Notes: a model not told the origin generated them from the sequence alone. Numbered from the stretch's first letter, positions 16,367 through 25,948 are shown. The stretch: 64,000 nt of DNA from Paenibacillus sp. Root444D2 (GCF_001426375.1 NZ_LMEO01000001.1:64840-128839), one strand, 5' to 3'. Numbers and translations: made by a program.

Positions 16367-18130
16367 ATGATTAACTTTCAAAATTTGTCGATTGTGAAAA
16401 AAATGGCGATAGGCTATATCGTCATCATCTTTATTCCGATTATTTCATTCGGCCTATTTCTGTATAACCAGAACTACAACAGTTTTCTCGAAGAGTATGC
16501 ACAAGGCAGGCAGAAAATTGTTAATCAGGTGCTTAACAACTTAAATGTAAGCACGGTGCAGATCGAATCCGCTTATCAATTATTTCAAAATAATTCGAAT
16601 ACCATTGCTTATTTAAGTGGGAACTACCGGACCGATTTCGATCAGGTCTCTAATTTTTTAACCTATATCAGACCCCTATTCTCTTATATTTTGTCATCCA
16701 ATCGACTGATCGACGGAATGACTATCTATATGGAGCAGCAGAACGGTATGGTTTTTCGGCCCGAAATGGCTAGGATGGACGAGTCCAAACTAGACGAGAG
16801 CATAAAGAAACTCCCACTTGGTATTGGGAAATGGATTACGATAAATAACGGGTCGAATCCAGACATCAACCTACATTTTGTTCATAAAATCGGAAACCGG
16901 AACTTTGAACAGGATATCGGTCTCCTCGATATTAAAGTAACTTCCAAATTAATTAAACCTTTGTTAGAATCGCTAAATTTGAACAACAGAAGCAATTTAT
17001 ATGTGCTTGATCAGGATCACCAAGTCATTTCTCTTGTGAAAAAAATCCCCTTATCTCAGGATTCAGAACAAGCCTTATTTGCCGATGTCCTCCAATCGAA
17101 CGCAAAATACTCGTATCAACAAGTTAACGGAAATAAAATGCTAATTGAATCGTTTTATGCCGAAGGCCTTAAACTTCAGTTTGTCATGATTGAGCAAGTT
17201 GATGATGTCTTTATTGGTATCAAAAAAAACAAATACGTACTCGTATTAACCGTATCCATCCTTTTATTACTACTTTCCGGCATCTACTACCTGATCGCTA
17301 GTTCGATTACGAAGCGCATTTTGAAGCTTTCCAAACATATGCGTCGAGTTGACGAAAACCATTTCCCGCTCTATCACGGGGAAATTAATAAGGATGAGGT
17401 TGGACATCTGACCTCCGCCTATAATGCGATGATCAGGCGTATGGATGAGTTGGTGAATACCGTACACCGCTCGGAAATGCTGCGAAAAGAGTCTGCCTAT
17501 CTCATGATGCAGGCGCAAATCAAGCCTCACTTCCTGTACAATACGCTCGAATCGATACGCATGATCGCGGAAGCGAACGATGACCCAGAAGCAGCTGAAA
17601 TGTCCTATACACTTGGCAAACTATTTCGCTACAGTCTATCGGGAACGAAAAGCGAGACTTCGCTGAGAGAAGAAGTAGAAAATGTAAAAGACTATATCAA
17701 AATCCAGCAAATTCGGCTGGCCGACCGGCTGCAAGTATCTTTCGATATAGATGCTGATATCGATAACTTTAATTGCCCTCACTATATGCTGCAGCCGATT
17801 ATTGAAAACAGCATTGTTCACGGTATCGCGAATGTAAGAAAACAAGGCTTGCTTTCGATCCGTATCTGGGAGGATTCTACATGTATGTTCATTGCTGTTG
17901 AGGATTCTGGCGCAGGCATTGAGGAAGAAAGGCTTGTGCTCATCCAAGGTGTGTTAACCGGTAAAATGGATGTCCAGCATTTGCAAACGGATGGCGGGGG
18001 TCTCGGTATTTTTAATGTTAACGAACGCGTTAAAATGTTTTTTGGTGAAGGTTCAGGCATTCAATTGGAGAGTAAGCTCAACGTGGGGACAACGTGTATA
18101 CTCAAGTTAGCTAAGGGGGCAATACAATGA
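16367..18130 (+). CDS. YesM-type sensor histidine kinase
   Basis: Membrane sensor of 587 residues. Membrane helix 1 at about 13-33, extracellular sensor to about 288, helix 2 about 289-310, HAMP linker, then the His_kinase family dimerisation motif AQIKPHFLYNTLESI with phospho-acceptor H388, and a HATPase domain (MLQPIIENSIVHGI, GGGLGIFNVNERVKMFFGEG). The start codon ATG 16367 has only a weak AAAG nearby; no better in-frame start exists. It overlaps the following response regulator by four bases and is divergent from the LplB-LplC-LipO operon, the standard arrangement in which the pair activates the transporter in response to extracellular oligosaccharide. Confidence 0.92.
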   Translation: MINFQNLSIVKKMAIGYIVIIFIPIISFGLFLYNQNYNSFLEEYAQGRQKIVNQVLNNLNVSTVQIESAYQLFQNNSNTIAYLSGNYRTDFDQVSNFLTYIRPLFSYILSSNRLIDGMTIYMEQQNGMVFRPEMARMDESKLDESIKKLPLGIGKWITINNGSNPDINLHFVHKIGNRNFEQDIGLLDIKVTSKLIKPLLESLNLNNRSNLYVLDQDHQVISLVKKIPLSQDSEQALFADVLQSNAKYSYQQVNGNKMLIESFYAEGLKLQFVMIEQVDDVFIGIKKNKYVLVLTVSILLLLLSGIYYLIASSITKRILKLSKHMRRVDENHFPLYHGEINKDEVGHLTSAYNAMIRRMDELVNTVHRSEMLRKESAYLMMQAQIKPHFLYNTLESIRMIAEANDDPEAAEMSYTLGKLFRYSLSGTKSETSLREEVENVKDYIKIQQIRLADRLQVSFDIDADIDNFNCPHYMLQPIIENSIVHGIANVRKQGLLSIRIWEDSTCMFIAVEDSGAGIEEERLVLIQGVLTGKMDVQHLQTDGGGLGIFNVNERVKMFFGEGSGIQLESKLNVGTTCILKLAKGAIQ

Positions 18131-19644
18131 AGCTGATGGTTGTCGATGATGAGCCTATCATTTTAAACGGGATTATCCGCATGATCCAGAAAGCGAATAC
18201 ATCGTTTATCGAGATCGTCGGCGCTGCCGACGGCGTTGATGCACTGCAAAAGCTAGCCTATTTTCAGCCCGACTTGATCCTAACGGATATTCATATGCCG
18301 GAAATGGACGGACTCGCTCTTATAAAAGAAATACAAGCTCAGAACCTTTGCAGCCGTTTCGTTATTTTAACCGGTTATGGTGATTTCGCCTATGCTAGAC
18401 AAGCTCTGCGCTATCAAGTCATCGATTATTTGTTGAAACCGATTAATAAAGAAGAACTAATCACTGTACTCACGAGAGTTGGGCTTGCGATTCGGGAGGA
18501 ACAGAAGCAAACCATTGAGCATGACCTTCTGCTTCTCAAAGAACATATCCTTTACAATACGCCATTGGAGGACATGCCTCTCAAGCCTGAGCAGCTGCAC
18601 ACCCTTCTTCCCGATCCGTATACGACGATCATCGTCTTCCAGGCATACGAGAGTGTTCCTCTCTTGACCGCCGAACGTTTGGAAGGTATTTGTACCCTTC
18701 TGTCGCACGTTTGCAAGAAAACTTACACCGTCCAGTCCCGTTTCTTACGGCAAACTGTCCTCATTGCGAACGGTGTGGATGTACCGACAGACGAAGAGTT
18801 GCGGCATGCATGTGGCGAGCTGTTCGATACGAAGAAAATACAGGTCAGCGGATATTGCATCGGGGTCAGTGTGAGCAAGAACGCTAACGATAATTTGCGT
18901 GATCTGTATATTGAATCGATGGCTGCGATGTTATTCAATCGGTACTTTTCCAATAGCAGTTTGACCATATATAAACCAGAGTCAGAGAACATACATAGTG
19001 ACTATGATAATCTTGTTCAATATATTGAACATTCGCTAGCTCAACAAATTTCTATCGAACAGATCGATAAGGACATTCAGTCCATACTTCCTCATTTCTC
19101 AGGCAATGCGGATTGTAATAATAAGCTGCGTGAGCAGTTTCTTATCTGTGTCGGTGTCTACCTGCAAAGTGTTGGCCTAGCGCCTGAAGCCATTTGGGGT
19201 GAGCATGCCGCAACCAAACTATTTTCGCAAAGCAACACCACGCTTGAAAATATCAGTGTATCGGAGATCATCGCACAGCTAATTCGATATGCACGCAGCA
19301 CCGATCGTCAGCAGCCGCACACTCAGGCAATCGATAAAATTGTCGCTTTCGTGGAACTCAATTACAAGCTGGATTTATCGCTCGATGCGGTTGCGGATCA
19401 TGTGCAAATGCATCCTAATTACATCAGCATGCTGTTTCGTAAAGAGATGGGACTAACCTTCCTCCACTACTTGCATACGTTTCGGCTTGCCAAAGCCAAG
19501 CAAATCATGCAAGAGAATCCGGAATGGCCGATCAACACCATTGCGGAGCTTGTAGGTTACGAAAATCCGCGGCATTTTTTCAAAGTGTTTAAAAAATTCG
19601 AAAACATCACCCCCGGGCAATTCCGGCTTGGCATTTCTTTGTGA
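18127..19644 (+). CDS. YesN-type response regulator with AraC DNA-binding domain
   Basis: Cytosolic 505-residue regulator. Receiver domain 1-120 with acidic pair D7/D8, phospho-acceptor D54 (LILTDIHMPEMDG) and switch Lys in YLLKPINKEEL. A long middle region follows, then two AraC helix-turn-helix units at about 405-505 (LDAVADHVQMHPNYISMLFR, IAELVGYENPRHFFKVFKKF). ATGA overlap with the kinase gene and AAGGGGG before the ATG indicate translational coupling. Likely activates the divergent ABC operon. Confidence 0.93.
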   Translation: MKLMVVDDEPIILNGIIRMIQKANTSFIEIVGAADGVDALQKLAYFQPDLILTDIHMPEMDGLALIKEIQAQNLCSRFVILTGYGDFAYARQALRYQVIDYLLKPINKEELITVLTRVGLAIREEQKQTIEHDLLLLKEHILYNTPLEDMPLKPEQLHTLLPDPYTTIIVFQAYESVPLLTAERLEGICTLLSHVCKKTYTVQSRFLRQTVLIANGVDVPTDEELRHACGELFDTKKIQVSGYCIGVSVSKNANDNLRDLYIESMAAMLFNRYFSNSSLTIYKPESENIHSDYDNLVQYIEHSLAQQISIEQIDKDIQSILPHFSGNADCNNKLREQFLICVGVYLQSVGLAPEAIWGEHAATKLFSQSNTTLENISVSEIIAQLIRYARSTDRQQPHTQAIDKIVAFVELNYKLDLSLDAVADHVQMHPNYISMLFRKEMGLTFLHYLHTFRLAKAKQIMQENPEWPINTIAELVGYENPRHFFKVFKKFENITPGQFRLGISL

Positions 19645-19685
19645 TGAATTCCCGAAGGCTTCTTCCCTTTTTTAGTCCGTTTGCT

Positions 19686-20987
19686 TTATAACGCCGCTTC
19701 GATCGTATGGAGCGTTTGCCGCTGTACAGCTTTACGGAATAAATAAATGGACAAACTGAGCTCGAACATGACGACGACGGAACTAGTGATCCCAGCGATC
19801 AGACCATTAAGCCCAGGATTGTAGTCCACTAGAAGGAAAAGTATCGTCACTGATAAAATCACATTGCCGAATTTGCTGTAAGCGATTGTCTTATTTACAC
19901 CATGATACATAGCAAGCCCGTTCAAATAGTCGATCCAGGGATAGACCGCCGATCTAATGATGAGCACACCCAAGATGGTTGTACAGTTACGAAGCAGTTC
20001 GCCGTGAATGCCGAGCCCTTTCTCGAGTACTATGTGACCGAGTGGCGACCAGGCAAGAAAAGCGACAAGAGCTGTGGAAATTATCGAGAGCGCAGTCGTC
20101 AGCGCAAGGACATGTCGCGGCTGCTCTTCATGGAAATTGAGCACAGCTTGATGTAAAAAGCTGGCGAATCCGGCGATCAGTCCCGCTAGATTGGAAGCGA
20201 CCGCAAAGGCGGCTATCGCCTGAATGGGATCTAGACTATGGTTCATAGCCGCGTTCGTTGCTGGACCGATTACAATAGAAACAATCGATCCATACAGCAG
20301 CGGCATGTAAAACGGAAATATATCCGGCTTCCAGCGTCTGATCGGATGGGAAGGCAGCTTGTCAGGCAGCCGTCTTGCAAGATAATGACCTTCAAAACAA
20401 GCAACCGCGCTCTCTATGGCCATCCCTGCCAAGAACAACATCGCTCCGTACCTGCTGTCGTTAGTTAGATTCCAGGTGACCATAGCCCAAGACATAAGGC
20501 CCATGACGAATAAGCGAATCAGAATGCCGATAGTCATCCATTTGGTCAACAGATGTTGGATTATAATGCCCTGGTACAAGCTGCGGGCAGCGGAAAACAC
20601 GTTAACAAACATCAAGATTTGATAAGCATTGACTGTAGCATCCAACAAGCTGTCTTGCGCCCCAAAAACGTAGTGAAACAAGAGCCGACCAAGCGGCGTC
20701 CATGCAATCAGCGCGTTAAACAATGCAATGATGCCAACAATCGTAACGATCATGCGCACCATTTCACGAAACGAGTGTTGATCCTTCACGTATTTGGCAC
20801 TGGTTTGCCGTAGTGGAGCGATAGCCTGTTCCAGGATAAACGACAAACTGAGTGCAAGCGCATAACCGCTTATAGTCAGATCAGGGTGCGGCGAGCGGGC
20901 AAGTACCCCGCTGATGATGACGTGAGTCAGTGAGGCAAGCAATGCTGAGGCGCCCATGGGCAGGTAAAATAAAATCAATCGAAGCAA
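19686..20987 (-). CDS. MATE-like polytopic membrane protein
   Basis: Integral membrane protein of 433 residues with about 12 hydrophobic segments, arranged as two similar halves as in the MOP/MATE superfamily (LILFYLPMGASALLASLTHV, then SGVLARSP; second half FPFYMPLLYGSIVSIVIGPA). The TTG start at 20987 is supported by AGGAGGAA five bases upstream. No ATPase or partner gene is adjacent, and the substrate is unknown; it could be a drug, lipid or polysaccharide exporter. A TTGACA-17-GACAAT promoter lies about 125 bases upstream. Confidence 0.75.
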   Translation of the reverse strand: MLRLILFYLPMGASALLASLTHVIISGVLARSPHPDLTISGYALALSLSFILEQAIAPLRQTSAKYVKDQHSFREMVRMIVTIVGIIALFNALIAWTPLGRLLFHYVFGAQDSLLDATVNAYQILMFVNVFSAARSLYQGIIIQHLLTKWMTIGILIRLFVMGLMSWAMVTWNLTNDSRYGAMLFLAGMAIESAVACFEGHYLARRLPDKLPSHPIRRWKPDIFPFYMPLLYGSIVSIVIGPATNAAMNHSLDPIQAIAAFAVASNLAGLIAGFASFLHQAVLNFHEEQPRHVLALTTALSIISTALVAFLAWSPLGHIVLEKGLGIHGELLRNCTTILGVLIIRSAVYPWIDYLNGLAMYHGVNKTIAYSKFGNVILSVTILFLLVDYNPGLNGLIAGITSSVVVMFELSLSIYLFRKAVQRQTLHTIEAAL

Positions 20988-21112
20988 AAGAGTTCCTCCT
21001 GATAGTCGGGTAGATGATTCCTTAAGAAAATTTCATTCAATAAAGTAGTCCATAAATGTGGGATCGTGACGTTTACAAGCGATTATATTTATTATTTTGT
21101 GGAATTAAACAC

Positions 21113-21141
21113 ATTGTCCCCCATGAACCAACATGTGTCAA
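21113..21141 (-). promoter_or_regulatory. Putative promoter of the MATE-like gene
   Basis: On the minus strand TTGACA (21136-21141) is followed after 17 bases by GACAAT (21113-21118). The -35 is perfect, the -10 matches four of six. It leaves a leader of roughly 120 nt. Confidence 0.45.
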
Positions 21142-21181
21142 GGTTTATAACGGTAAGTTCCCCAATGACTTATGCTTTCAT

Positions 21182-21243
21182 AAAAAAATACACCCCTTAG
21201 AATTCATTGGAATCAATTTTCCAATGTTTTTCTTAAGGGGTGC
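21182..21243 (-). terminator. Terminator of the aldo/keto reductase gene
   Basis: Outer stem CACCCCTTA / TAAGGGGTG with inner ATTGG / CCAAT; on the minus strand the structure is followed by TATTTTTTTA. It lies 41 bases past the stop at 21284. Confidence 0.75.
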
Positions 21244-21283
21244 ATCTCAAAACTTTAGTGAAACGTTGTTTATTCTTAGCTTT

Positions 21284-22264
21284 TTACCAAGCATATGCCT
21301 GTGGAGCTGCTCCTCCTGGACCCGGGAAGATTTCATCCAATTTCTTTAACGTAGATTCATCAAGTTCAATATCTACAACACGCAGTGTATTTTGAAATTG
21401 TTCTAACGTACGCGGTCCAATAATCGGTGCTGTCATAGCTGGGTGAACTAGCGTCCATGCCAATGCCACATTCGCTTCACTCTCACCAAGTTCCTTGCTT
21501 AAAGTCGAGAAAGCCTCAAGCTGTGCACGAAACTTCTCTACCCTTTCAGGGTTACTCGCTCGTTTAGAGCCCTCAATCGGCTTCAAAGCATTGCCGCCTA
21601 ACAATCCGCCATCTAGCGGGCTCCATGCGATTACACCAATTCCAAGTTCCTCGGCCGCTGGCAGTACCTCAAGTTCAGGCAGCCTGCAGAGCAAGCTGTA
21701 TTTGTGCTGCTCAGATATAAGACCAATAAGATGACGAGCTTTGGCTTCATATTGCGCTTTCACCAAATCACGACCTGCAAAGTTACTAGAGCCTACATAG
21801 CCGATCTTCCCTTGGTACACTGGAACTTGAAAAGCTTCCCACAACTCATCCCAAGATACGTTGCGATCCACATGGTGCATTTGATAAAGCTCAATATGAT
21901 CCGTTTGTAGACGGCGCAATGACGCGTCCAAATGTCGGCGAAGCTTGTAAGCGGAAAGTCCGCCTTCCCGGTTAGGTCCGTCGTTCACGTCATGCATGTC
22001 TCCATAGAACTTCGTAGCTAGGATCGTTTTCTCTCTACGTCCGCCGCCCTGTGCGAACCAGCGACCGATAATTTCCTCCGTACGCCCAGCATTCTCTCCC
22101 CAACCATAAATGTTTGCCGTATCAAAAAAGTTGATTCCAGCATCCAACGCAGCATCCATGATGCGAAAAGCTTCTTTCTCCTCTGTATCTACACCGAAGT
22201 TCATGGTTCCAAGGCACAATTTACTGACTTTTAAGCCCGAACGACCTAAGTAACTATATTTCAT
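21284..22264 (-). CDS. Aldo/keto reductase
   Basis: NADPH-dependent TIM-barrel reductase of 326 residues. GGAGGAG precedes ATG 22264. The family tetrad is visible: Asp and Tyr in FFDTANIYGWGENAG, Lys in TILATKFYG, His in LYQMHHVDRN. IIGPRTLEQF near the C-terminus is the cofactor-binding signature. It belongs to the YghZ/AKR group used for detoxifying carbonyls; the substrate is unknown. The upstream 14-mer AAAGTGCGTACTTT is shared with the SDR gene at 7871. Confidence 0.93.
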   Translation of the reverse strand: MKYSYLGRSGLKVSKLCLGTMNFGVDTEEKEAFRIMDAALDAGINFFDTANIYGWGENAGRTEEIIGRWFAQGGGRREKTILATKFYGDMHDVNDGPNREGGLSAYKLRRHLDASLRRLQTDHIELYQMHHVDRNVSWDELWEAFQVPVYQGKIGYVGSSNFAGRDLVKAQYEAKARHLIGLISEQHKYSLLCRLPELEVLPAAEELGIGVIAWSPLDGGLLGGNALKPIEGSKRASNPERVEKFRAQLEAFSTLSKELGESEANVALAWTLVHPAMTAPIIGPRTLEQFQNTLRVVDIELDESTLKKLDEIFPGPGGAAPQAYAW

Positions 22265-22371
22265 GTTTATCTCCTCCAGTAGTTTTATAGAGCAAAGCTC
22301 GTTTCCAGCGTGAAGTGATATCTACTTTTTCATATCTCCATGATTATCATACCTGAATCTGCGGCGCTTCT

Positions 22372-22385
22372 AAAGTACGCACTTT
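22372..22385 (-). promoter_or_regulatory. Operator-like box AAAGTGCGTACTTT
   Basis: Read on the coding strand, this 14-mer is identical to the one at 7794-7807, here 107 bases upstream of the aldo/keto reductase ATG. A TATGAT/GATAAT stretch lies downstream of it on the same strand. Confidence 0.5.
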
Positions 22386-22463
22386 TCCTTAACATAGTTG
22401 GCTTAGGGTAATCTACTTACCTAAATGTTAGTACTATTTTGATAAAAAAATTGCTGGAAAAAT

Positions 22464-22488
22464 CAAAAAAAGCCGCGATTATCGCGAC
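22464..22488 (-). terminator. Terminator of phnA
   Basis: Stem AG-c-CGCGAT / ATCGCG-a-CT; on the minus strand it is followed by TTTTTTTGATTTTT. Eight bases after the phnA stop. Confidence 0.8.
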
Positions 22489-22496
22489 TTTCAAAC

Positions 22497-22838
22497 CTAT
22501 ACCTTTTTAACAAATTCGGATTTTAATTTCATTGCTCCGAAATCATCAATTTTGCAATCAATATCATGGTCACCATCAACCAAACGTATATTTTTAACTT
22601 TTGTACCTATTTTGATAACGGATGAACTTCCTTTTACTTTAAGGTCCTTGATGACTGTAACCGTATCACCGTCGTTTAAGACATTTCCATTGGCATCTTT
22701 TACAATTTTGTTATCGGAACGATCTTCCGTTTCCAATTCTAAAGTCCATTCATGCGCGCATTCTGGGCAAATCAATAGATTCCCATCTTCATACGTGTAC
22801 GCTGAATGACATTTTGGGCAATTTGGCAAATCTAGCAT
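22497..22838 (-). CDS. phnA: PhnA/YjdM family zinc-ribbon protein
   Basis: Small cytosolic protein of 113 residues. The N-terminal zinc ribbon [16 protein letters not shown] then [11 protein letters not shown] gives four Cys ligands; the C-terminal SH3-like half starts at [20 protein letters not shown]. The start is uncertain: ATG codons at 22856, 22847 and 22838 are all in frame, and 22838 matches the usual family N-terminus best, with GGGGG 11 bases upstream. Despite the historic name (alkylphosphonate utilisation), the family's function is not settled. Monocistronic with its own terminator. Confidence 0.9.
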   Translation of the reverse strand: MLDLPNCPKCHSAYTYEDGNLLICPECAHEWTLELETEDRSDNKIVKDANGNVLNDGDTVTVIKDLKVKGSSSVIKIGTKVKNIRLVDGDHDIDCKIDDFGAMKLKSEFVKKV

Positions 22839-22991
22839 TAATCTCATTTCCCCCATTCGTTATATGCTTATATACTGCCATAGTCTTCTCAAATTAACAA
22901 CCCTTCCACCTTCCCTTGTAACGTACAAATGTACAAACACACTGGCCGCTTTTGCATTTACTATATAAATAAAGGAAGGAGAAGTGATAGG

Positions 22992-23372
22992 ATGAATGCG
23001 AAGCGAGTTACATTCTCAACTGGTATTTTGCGGAGACCGAATAAAACCAAGTTTGCCCTAGTCGATGTTGTTAACTTCAATAAAAAGTGCTCCCGCAGGG
23101 TAACGGTACAAGTGTTTGACTGGTCTACTGGTTCACCGATCCCCTTGAAGGTAAGTCCTTGCAACACAAAAAAGTGTACAGTAAAGGTAGGATCTAATAA
23201 ATCGGTTTTCTTGTTTGCAGACGTGTCCAAGGTAAGGTTTAAATATGAGGTTCGCATTACACAGCCCAATGACCGCAAGTTAGTAACGAATGTAACGGGT
23301 GTTACGAATGCGCCCTTTACTCCGCAAGAAGGGGATACGGTGCTTCAACGAAGCTTAATAAGAATAAAATAG
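22992..23372 (+). CDS. Hypothetical small beta-rich protein
   Basis: Unrecognised protein of 126 residues. AAGGAG (22976-22981) precedes ATG 22992 by ten bases. Composition is basic and beta-prone (FALVDVVNFNKKCSRRVTVQ, VRFKYEVRITQPNDRK), with three Cys and no signal peptide or membrane segment. It is divergent from phnA and followed by a good terminator, so it is a real single-gene unit. A surface or spore-coat role is possible for such Cys-containing small beta proteins but nothing in the sequence proves it. Confidence 0.7.
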   Translation: MNAKRVTFSTGILRRPNKTKFALVDVVNFNKKCSRRVTVQVFDWSTGSPIPLKVSPCNTKKCTVKVGSNKSVFLFADVSKVRFKYEVRITQPNDRKLVTNVTGVTNAPFTPQEGDTVLQRSLIRIK

Positions 23373-23405
23373 CATCACTATTTTAGCTGAAATTGTTTCA
23401 TTTAC

Positions 23406-23436
23406 GAGCAGACCGCGACAGCATCTGCTCTCTTTG
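23406..23436 (+). terminator. Terminator after hypothetical gene
   Basis: Perfect 7-bp stem GAGCAGA / TCTGCTC with an 11-nt loop followed by TCTTTGTG, 33 bases after the stop at 23372. Confidence 0.65.
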
Positions 23437-23506
23437 TGTTATTTTACTTTCGACTACCTTGCAATGTAAGATTAAAGAAACAACCAAAGAAATGAGATGA
23501 TTTCAG

Positions 23507-24049
23507 ATGGAGAAAGCAGTAAAAGTGTTAGCTATTTCGGGAAGTCTTCGCCAAAAGTCTTCAAATACAGCTCTTATGCATGCTATTATAGGTTTAGCTC
23601 AAGAAAATATTGTCTTTACTGTATACAACGGTTTAGGTGATCTACCGCATTTTAACCCCGATCTTGACATCGATGACGGTCCAGAATCAGTCCATGTTCT
23701 GCGCACACGACTAAACGAAGCGGATGCCGTTCTTATATGCACACCTGAGTATGGGAATGGAGTACCTGGGGCTTTGAAAAATGCGCTGGACTGGTTAGTT
23801 TCATCAGGTCAGTTTATGAATAAACCGACAGCGGTAGTCACAGCGTCTCCCACTCCAATGGGTGGTGACAAAGCGCATGATTCCATTCTCCTGACGCTGA
23901 ACATGATCAATGCCAAAATTGTTGAGGCGGGAACTATGATGATACCCCATATTAACTTAAAACTTAATAAAGAAGGCTTCATTACTGATGCATTAACCGA
24001 AACAGGCTTAAGGTCCCTGCTTGAAAGTCTTGTTGAGGCTTCTACTTAA
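23507..24049 (+). CDS. NADPH-dependent FMN reductase (flavodoxin fold), second copy
   Basis: Cytosolic flavin reductase of 180 residues. Phosphate loop ISGSLRQKSSNTAL near residue 10 and CTPEYGNGVPGALKNALDWL near residue 80 define the NADPH_dep_FMN_red family. Related to, but clearly diverged from, the protein at 7040. ATG 23507 has only a weak GAGATGA ahead. Monocistronic; physiological substrate unknown (quinone, azo or chromate reduction are typical of relatives). Confidence 0.9.
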   Translation: MEKAVKVLAISGSLRQKSSNTALMHAIIGLAQENIVFTVYNGLGDLPHFNPDLDIDDGPESVHVLRTRLNEADAVLICTPEYGNGVPGALKNALDWLVSSGQFMNKPTAVVTASPTPMGGDKAHDSILLTLNMINAKIVEAGTMMIPHINLKLNKEGFITDALTETGLRSLLESLVEAST

Positions 24050-24090
24050 GTCAGATTCTCCCTCTTATTCCTGATGTTTTGTTATTATGA

Positions 24091-24125
24091 AAAATAAAAA
24101 GAGCTCCGAGTTCTCGAAGCTCTCT
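24091..24125. terminator. Bidirectional terminator between FMN reductase and desR
   Basis: GAGCT..CGA / TCG..AGCTC hairpin (24101-24122) between convergent genes. On the minus strand it is followed by CTTTTTATTTTTC, giving desR a strong terminator. Confidence 0.75.
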
Positions 24126-24138
24126 TTAGCCATATTTA

Positions 24139-24738
24139 TTACTTGAACCATCCTTTTTCTTTAAAACGCATAATAGCCTCAATACGATTGCTTACATTGA
24201 GTTTATCAAGGATGACAGAAATGTAGTTGCGGACGGTTCCTGTGGTTATATACATTTGATCAGCGATTTCCTTCGTATTTTTACCGTCGGCTATCAAGAT
24301 CAGTACTTCCTTCTCACGCTCGGTCAATGGATTTTCTTCCCCATATGCGTCATCTACTAACTCTGAGGCATAGATGCGGCGTCCGGCCATGATACTGCGA
24401 ATCGAAGTAGCGAGTTCCTCACTCGGGCTATCTTTCAACAAATAACCGTTGGCACCTGCCTTCACAGCTCTTTCAAAATATCCGGAACGGGCAAACGTAG
24501 TCAGTATCATCACCTTGCAGCCAAATCCCTTAAGTTCCTCTGCCGCGTCTAATCCGCTCTTGACTGGCATCTCAATATCCATGATACAAATATCCGGCTT
24601 ATGAAGATGAACCAATCTCACAGCATCCTCGCCATTGCTTGCTGTACCAACGACCTGCATATCTTCTTCCAAATCCAGCAAAGAAGCAAGTGCGCCAAGC
24701 AGCATTCGTTGGTCCTCGGCAATTACAATTCGAATCAT
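24139..24738 (-). CDS. desR: DesR-like NarL-family response regulator
   Basis: Response regulator of 199 residues. Receiver domain with E8/D9, phospho-acceptor D54 (ICIMDIEMPVKSG) and a LuxR-type helix-turn-helix at the C-terminus (LTEREKEVLILIADGKNTKE, MYITTGTVRNYISVIL). It overlaps the kinase gene by four bases and lies in the order desaturase-kinase-regulator, which is the des-desK-desR arrangement of Bacillus subtilis. D54 matches the position of the B. subtilis phospho-acceptor. Expected to activate the des promoter on cooling. Confidence 0.92.
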   Translation of the reverse strand: MIRIVIAEDQRMLLGALASLLDLEEDMQVVGTASNGEDAVRLVHLHKPDICIMDIEMPVKSGLDAAEELKGFGCKVMILTTFARSGYFERAVKAGANGYLLKDSPSEELATSIRSIMAGRRIYASELVDDAYGEENPLTEREKEVLILIADGKNTKEIADQMYITTGTVRNYISVILDKLNVSNRIEAIMRFKEKGWFK

Positions 24739-25871
24739 ATCCCCGCCTCCCTTTCCGGTGGTTTGAAGACATTCGGCACTTTAATAACGATCGTCGTTCC
24801 TTGGTTTGAAACAATTTCCATGCATCCGTTCACAAACTCAAGCCGCTCTTTCATGCCGCGCAGTCCATTTCCAAGTAAAACAACAGATTCTTTGGCCATG
24901 CCGACCCCATTGTCCCCCACCTTGATAACCAAATCGGATTGTGATGGCTCAATGGAGATCGAACAGGTAGATGCACTGCTATGTTTAATAATATTGGTTA
25001 TGGCTTCTTTTAAGCACATACTCACCACATTCTCGTTCATTAATGAAGTGTTGGTTAACTGAGGATCCCCTTCCAAAATAAGGTCGATCTCAGCAGCCTT
25101 CAAAATCTGCTTAACGCGAAACATCTCATCCTCGAGTCTAGTACCCCGCATGGATGTAACCATTTCTCGCACTTCCTTCAATGCACTTCTAGCCGTCTGC
25201 CGAACATCATTGATTTCAATTTGTGCTTTCGTCGGGTTTTTGCTAATTAATTTCCCCGCCAAATCACTCTTTAAGCCAATTAATGAGAGCTTCTGACCCA
25301 GTGTATCATGTAAGTCGCGGGCTATTCTTTGGCGTTCTTCCAACTTTACAAGCTCGGAAATTCGTTTATTTGCGTCCTCTAGCTGTCCCTGCAGTTTATC
25401 GCTTCTGTTTCGGTTGTACGTGGTGACTGGAAGGAGAATTACGCCAATCACGTTAATGATGACAAACGGCAGCTGCGTAATATAAACAGGGTTTTGGGAT
25501 ACAAATCCATAGTTGATCGTTACAATAGTACTGACTAGATGAATGGTGTACAACGTAATAAATCCGGCTCGATTTTGAATATTGCCAATAAAAAAGGCTA
25601 AAAACAGCGAGAAATATACATAACTAAAAAGTAAGGTCATGGTAATTGAAATCAGAATTTGTACACTCGACCAGAAGTACATAAGCCAGCCTTTAGAGAC
25701 AAAGGAAAGCACGTAGCAGATAAAGAAAACAATAATCATGCTAGTGCCTAATACGATTTGGTAAGTAGCAGAAGAACGAAATATGAAGTAAAAAGGGAGG
25801 ATGTAAAAGACAACCCATACATACGGACTAAGACCTGTTTTTTTATGAAAAATCTGATGCCACTTTTGCAT
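24735..25871 (-). CDS. desK: DesK-like membrane-thickness/temperature sensor kinase
   Basis: Polytopic HPK7-type histidine kinase of 378 residues. About five membrane segments occupy residues 15-150, then a coiled coil and the motif ERQRIARDLHDTLGQKLSLI with H188, the same position as in B. subtilis DesK. The HATPase domain follows (ECLKEAITNIIKH-type CLKEAITNIIKHSSAS, GDNGVGM, GNGLRGMKERLEF). AGGGTAAGGG precedes ATG 25871. In the known system this kinase senses membrane lipid order and phosphorylates DesR when the bilayer stiffens; the gene order and conserved residues support the same job here. Confidence 0.92.
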   Translation of the reverse strand: MQKWHQIFHKKTGLSPYVWVVFYILPFYFIFRSSATYQIVLGTSMIIVFFICYVLSFVSKGWLMYFWSSVQILISITMTLLFSYVYFSLFLAFFIGNIQNRAGFITLYTIHLVSTIVTINYGFVSQNPVYITQLPFVIINVIGVILLPVTTYNRNRSDKLQGQLEDANKRISELVKLEERQRIARDLHDTLGQKLSLIGLKSDLAGKLISKNPTKAQIEINDVRQTARSALKEVREMVTSMRGTRLEDEMFRVKQILKAAEIDLILEGDPQLTNTSLMNENVVSMCLKEAITNIIKHSSASTCSISIEPSQSDLVIKVGDNGVGMAKESVVLLGNGLRGMKERLEFVNGCMEIVSNQGTTIVIKVPNVFKPPEREAGI

Positions 25872-25948
25872 GGTCCCTTACCCTCTTTTTCTTCGTTGTT
25901 GATTTCATTCTATTTTAACATAAACATGTATGGACTGGATTATTTACC

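Noticed and set aside
19645-19685. Possible terminator after the YesN-type gene
   Set aside because: There is a T6 run but only a very short, weak stem in front of it.
21056-21349. 97-codon plus-strand frame
   Set aside because: It crosses the promoter of the MATE-like gene and the terminator of the aldo/keto reductase gene and enters that gene antisense.
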